The notes beneath the pieces were generated by a model. The model was given only the letters and a program-made list of their open reading frames with translations, made no database searches and was not told the DNA's origin. Positions 60,709 through 64,000 of a DNA stretch of 64,000 nucleotides are shown here, piece after piece (the stretch's first letter is position 1; each line of letters begins with the position of its first letter). The position numbers and the translations under genes are program-made. The DNA comes from Candidatus Methanoplasma termitum (GTDB taxonomy: Archaea > Thermoplasmatota > Thermoplasmata > Methanomassiliicoccales > Methanomethylophilaceae): NCBI RefSeq assembly GCF_000800805.1, contig NZ_CP010070.1:930001-994000 (forward strand), read 5' to 3'.

Positions 60709-63700
60709 TTACTTTAGGGTCATCTCCCTCTGCTCTCTCCTGCTCTCCATCACTACGATCATCGGGAGGCCGGCGGCAATGTGTCCGTCCTTGGCAGCCA
60801 TTGAGATGGTGACAGTGGCGTTCTTCTTCGCGGGTATCCTGAGCTTTCCTCTGGAGTTCGATGACTTTACGCCGTTCTTGGTCTTACCATCATCGTTGAC
60901 GACCCCGTAGGTTATGGCCGCTTCCTTTACCGACTCTTCCCCTATCATCACCGTCAGGAACAGACCTGCTCTTATCCACAGCAGGAACAGCACCAGCAGG
61001 ATCACGAGGATCAGTAAGCCGATGATCAGCCACGAGATAACGTTGCCGCTGATGACACCGGTATCGCCTGTCGTGAAGTACAGGTCGAGGTTCAGGGAAG
61101 CTCTGACGTCGCTGAAGGTCGTCTGTGATGTTGTCACTACGCTCGGAGTCTCCCACTTGGCGAATTGGTAACCGTCGGCTGCGAACGCTCTTACCACGAC
61201 ATTGTCGCCGACATGTAAGGTCACCGGGCCCGTGTATCTGGTGAAGCTTCCGCCGTTTATGCTGTATTCCTCGTATCCGTCTCCTTCCTTGATGTTGATC
61301 GTCAGAGTTATGTCGTTGGTATTCGTGTCGAATGCGCTCTTCACATCAATGGTGTGGTTGGACATCACATTGGGGAAGGTGTACGATCCGCTGTCGATCT
61401 CCGCCTGTGAAAGGGAGTACACGCCATCGATGATTACTTCAGTTATTATGTAGCCATCATTCGCCCTGAATGTGAACGACTTGCTGTCGCCTGCCTGAAC
61501 TGTGACCCTTCCGCTTGGGTTTATGGTGGAACCTGAGTCGGCGGTAGCGGTGATGGTGTACACCTTCGACGTTACTGCGAAGTATGCCGTTACCGTACCG
61601 CTGTTACCCTGGACCAACAGATCGGTTATGGGTATGGTCAGCGGGTTGGTGTTGGTATAATATGGGTCACCTATGCAGTATTTGTCAAAGTGCATACCGA
61701 CGGCCTTGGCTTCCGCGAAGAGTGTCACATTTGTAACCGTCTGGGCCACGTTGACATATCCGTTCCTGTACAGTATGCCATACACTACGCCGTCATCGCC
61801 GGTGATCTTTAAGGTTCCGGCTCTGTCAGGCTCGATGCCTACATCCACCCTGTAATACAGAGAGTCGTATGCAGACTTGTCGATGAAATACACTGTTACA
61901 TCGATATCGTTCTTCAGCGGTGTCGTGAACGGGTTAGCGTAGCTTACAGGCAAGGCAGGGTCGCTCGTCACTTCGAACTTCTCGAACTGAGTCAGTGTGT
62001 CGATGGTGAAGGTGTTGCCTTCCGGATCCAAAGCGGTGAGGTCTACTGTAGCAGTTATCTTTGGCACGTTGACATATCCGCTCTTGTAGAGGATTCCGAA
62101 CACATTGTCTGTGTTGCTGTCCGTTACCATTGTTGAACCGCTTCCGTCGTCTATGCCGCCCGGACCTGTAAGGGTTATGTTGACCCTGTTGTACTTTGTC
62201 GCGTAGTCGGTGGTCTTGATGAACTGAGCGAGGACCGTCATGTCCGCCGCGGTGTATCCCGTGGGGTTGGCGTAGCTCTTCGCTCCGGACTCTTCGAAGT
62301 ATTCGAAGGTGTACGCATCTGTGCCGATGGTGCCGTCCGCCGCGCTGACACTGATCTTCACGACCGATATCGGCACGTTGACGTATCCGTCCTGGTACAG
62401 AGTTCCATAGACTGTGCCGTCGTCGCCGGTGATCGTCACGGACCCTGCCTCATCGGGCTGGATGTCCACGTTGATCTTGTGGTACTTTGTCGCGTAGTCG
62501 GTGGTCTTGATGAACTGAGCGAGGACCGTCATGTCCGCCGCGGTGTATCCCGTGGGGTTGGCGTAGCTCTTCGCTCCGGACTCTTCGAAGTATTCGAAGG
62601 TGTACGCATCTGTGCCGATGGTGCCGTCCGCCGCGCTGACACTGATCTTCACGACCGATATCGGCACGTTGACGTATCCGTCCTGGTACAGAGTTCCATA
62701 GACTGTGCCGTCGTCGCCGGTGATCGTCACGGACCCTGCCTCATCGGGCTGGATGTCCACGTTGATTCTATTGTACTCAGTCACAAAGTCTGTGGTGAGC
62801 ATGAATGTCGCAGTGACGTCCAGGTTGTCCGCCACTACCATTGTCGGACTGGCATAGCTTGTGTCGTATGCTGTTCCGCCAACAGGTGTGATATCGAAGC
62901 ATACGAAGGAGTATGTGGCTCCATCGGCTCCGGTCAGAGCAATATTGGCCATTGGTGTTGTTCCATCAGCATGCATCTTGGGGATACTGACTATTCCACT
63001 ATTGTAGAGAGTTCCGTATATCGTTCCATCTCCATTTACTATTACTGTTCCATCTGAGATAGTTGGATCAAAAATTACATTGACCAGATAATAGTCGTTG
63101 GCGTCACCAAACACCGCATATATCGTGTCGCCGTTGGCCACGGTGTAAGTGGTCGGGCTCACAGAGGATACGGGTCCGGAGTTCTGCTTGAAACTGACGA
63201 ACACCGCCGGGGATACCGCCGTCGCCTTGAAGGTCAGGCTGTATCCCGACGCTACGGGTATGGCCACCGTCGATGTGACCGATACTGTCGCGATCGTCGT
63301 TGTTCCGTCTGAAACGGCTACCGATCCGGGTCCGCTGACATCCACTGTTATGTTGTAATAGACCGAGGAATCGGCGTTGAACACCGCGTATATCGTGTCG
63401 CCGTTGGCCACGGTGTAAGTGGTCGGGCTCACAGAGGATACGGGTCCGGAGTTCTGCTTGAAACTGACGAACACCGCCGGGGATACCGCCGTCGCCTTGA
63501 AGGTCAGGCTGTATCCCGACGCTACGGGTATGGCCACCGTCGATGTGACCGATACTGTCGCGATCGTCGTTGTTCCGTCTGAAACGGCTACCGATCCGGG
63601 TCCGCTGACATCCACTGTTATGTTGTAATAGACCGAGGAATCGGCGTTGAACACCGCGTAGACCGTATCATTGGGAGCCACCGTATAGTATGTGGGGCTG

Positions 63701-64000
63701 CTGTATGATATCGGTGTGACGCTGTTCTGCTGGAAGCTGACGAAGACGTTCGGTGCGGTTGTCGAGGCATCGAACTTCAGATAGTATCCTGCAGTGATCG
63801 GCACCGCGATGGTCGATGTTGTTGAGACTGTCTGAGAATATCCCGTTCCGGTGACTGTGACGCTGCCGGTTCCCGTGATATTCACTGTTATATCATACAC
63901 ATCTGAACTGAACATCGCCGTCACCGTGTCGCCGTTTGATATGTCATAGATCTTCGGTGTGACGGCATCCGTCGTTCCCGGTGCCGGTGTCTTCTTGAAA
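60709..64000 (-). CDS. Adhesin-like surface protein (ALP3), 5' partial
   Basis: At least 1,097 residues; the frame is open to the right window edge, so the N-terminus and signal lie outside. It is built of beta-rich modules of about 90-97 residues with the pattern YNITVDVSGPGSV...YTVANGDTIYAVF, several of them nearly identical in DNA. Near the C-terminus come two modules shared with ALP1 (SGSYTFPNVMSNHTIDV; EYSINGGSFTRYTG), then a transmembrane helix (ISWLIIGLLILVILLVLFLLW) and a basic cytoplasmic tail of about 88 residues with regular strands. The DNA duplications point to recent recombination. Confidence 0.82.
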   Translation of the reverse strand, partial: FKKTPAPGTTDAVTPKIYDISNGDTVTAMFSSDVYDITVNITGTGSVTVTGTGYSQTVSTTSTIAVPITAGYYLKFDASTTAPNVFVSFQQNSVTPISYSSPTYYTVAPNDTVYAVFNADSSVYYNITVDVSGPGSVAVSDGTTTIATVSVTSTVAIPVASGYSLTFKATAVSPAVFVSFKQNSGPVSSVSPTTYTVANGDTIYAVFNADSSVYYNITVDVSGPGSVAVSDGTTTIATVSVTSTVAIPVASGYSLTFKATAVSPAVFVSFKQNSGPVSSVSPTTYTVANGDTIYAVFGDANDYYLVNVIFDPTISDGTVIVNGDGTIYGTLYNSGIVSIPKMHADGTTPMANIALTGADGATYSFVCFDITPVGGTAYDTSYASPTMVVADNLDVTATFMLTTDFVTEYNRINVDIQPDEAGSVTITGDDGTVYGTLYQDGYVNVPISVVKISVSAADGTIGTDAYTFEYFEESGAKSYANPTGYTAADMTVLAQFIKTTDYATKYHKINVDIQPDEAGSVTITGDDGTVYGTLYQDGYVNVPISVVKISVSAADGTIGTDAYTFEYFEESGAKSYANPTGYTAADMTVLAQFIKTTDYATKYNRVNITLTGPGGIDDGSGSTMVTDSNTDNVFGILYKSGYVNVPKITATVDLTALDPEGNTFTIDTLTQFEKFEVTSDPALPVSYANPFTTPLKNDIDVTVYFIDKSAYDSLYYRVDVGIEPDRAGTLKITGDDGVVYGILYRNGYVNVAQTVTNVTLFAEAKAVGMHFDKYCIGDPYYTNTNPLTIPITDLLVQGNSGTVTAYFAVTSKVYTITATADSGSTINPSGRVTVQAGDSKSFTFRANDGYIITEVIIDGVYSLSQAEIDSGSYTFPNVMSNHTIDVKSAFDTNTNDITLTINIKEGDGYEEYSINGGSFTRYTGPVTLHVGDNVVVRAFAADGYQFAKWETPSVVTTSQTTFSDVRASLNLDLYFTTGDTGVISGNVISWLIIGLLILVILLVLFLLWIRAGLFLTVMIGEESVKEAAITYGVVNDDGKTKNGVKSSNSRGKLRIPAKKNATVTISMAAKDGHIAAGLPMIVVMESRREQREMTLK
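62191..62772 (-). repeat. Near-identical 291-bp tandem duplication inside ALP3
   Basis: Two copies (62191-62481 and 62482-62772) of a 97-codon module. Differences are few and lie near the edges, and the reading frame is kept. Each copy encodes EAGSVTITGDDGTVYGTLYQ and the following strands. Confidence 0.85.
63121..63660 (-). repeat. Identical 270-bp tandem duplication inside ALP3
   Basis: Two copies with period 270 (63121-63390 and 63391-63660) that appear identical by eye, each a 90-codon module (DSSVYYNITVDVSGPGSV...). A third, diverged module follows upstream of the gene order. Identical DNA implies very recent duplication or ongoing gene conversion. Confidence 0.88.

Overview
The window is archaeal and most likely from a methanogen-related Thermoplasmata lineage of the Methanomassiliicoccales type. 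The evidence is an archaeal L3-to-SecY ribosomal superoperon carrying eL19, eL32, eS4, Rnp1 and Sui1, archaeal-only enzymes (PurP, DtdA, RaSEA, Cbf5, aRF1), and large adhesin-like surface proteins of the kind common in gut and rumen methanogens. All 67 protein-coding 3' ends I could check stop with TAA or TGA and none with TAG. That is the pattern expected where UAG is set aside for pyrrolysine, though no pyl gene lies in the window. The species cannot be named from this sequence.

Layout: 1-5.8 kb holds the end of an ECF/CbiO-type ATPase, a PAPS-reductase-like Fe-S protein, a site-2 protease, a GlcD-type flavoprotein, adk and tRNA-Gln. 5.9-13 kb holds a first surface protein (ALP1) and a divalent-cation transporter with two PhoU/TrkA-C partners, between which a Panacea-type antitoxin and a damaged RelE-like toxin are lodged. 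13-25.3 kb is housekeeping: nitroreductase, purP, argS, prf1, pyrH, dtdA, pheS and trpS. 25.4-28 kb is an AT-richer island with a truncated HlyD-type exporter subunit, a small glycine-rich hydrophobic peptide resembling a bacteriocin, and two multi-pass membrane proteins. 28-31.3 kb holds an MFS transporter and proteins of unknown function.

31.3-47.4 kb is one long minus-strand ribosomal/secretion operon, running L3, L4, L23, L2, S19, L22, S3, L29, Sui1, Rnp1, S17, L14, L24, S4e, L5, S14, S8, L6, L32e, L19e, L18, S5, L30, L15, SecY, an EMC3/YidC-like insertase, Cmk and Cbf5. It is preceded by a TATA box and a leader of about 170 nt that can form hairpins.

47.4-64 kb is an accessory region. 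It holds two AAA/DUF4143 ATPases, each next to a three-copy array of 33-bp repeats; two decayed copies of a surface-protein tail; a PIN nuclease with an unknown partner; a 1,898-residue surface protein (ALP2); RaSEA with a small partner gene; and the 3' part of a third surface protein (ALP3) with near-identical internal duplications. The repeated tails, terminators and arrays suggest a locus reshaped by segmental duplication and recombination around surface-protein genes.
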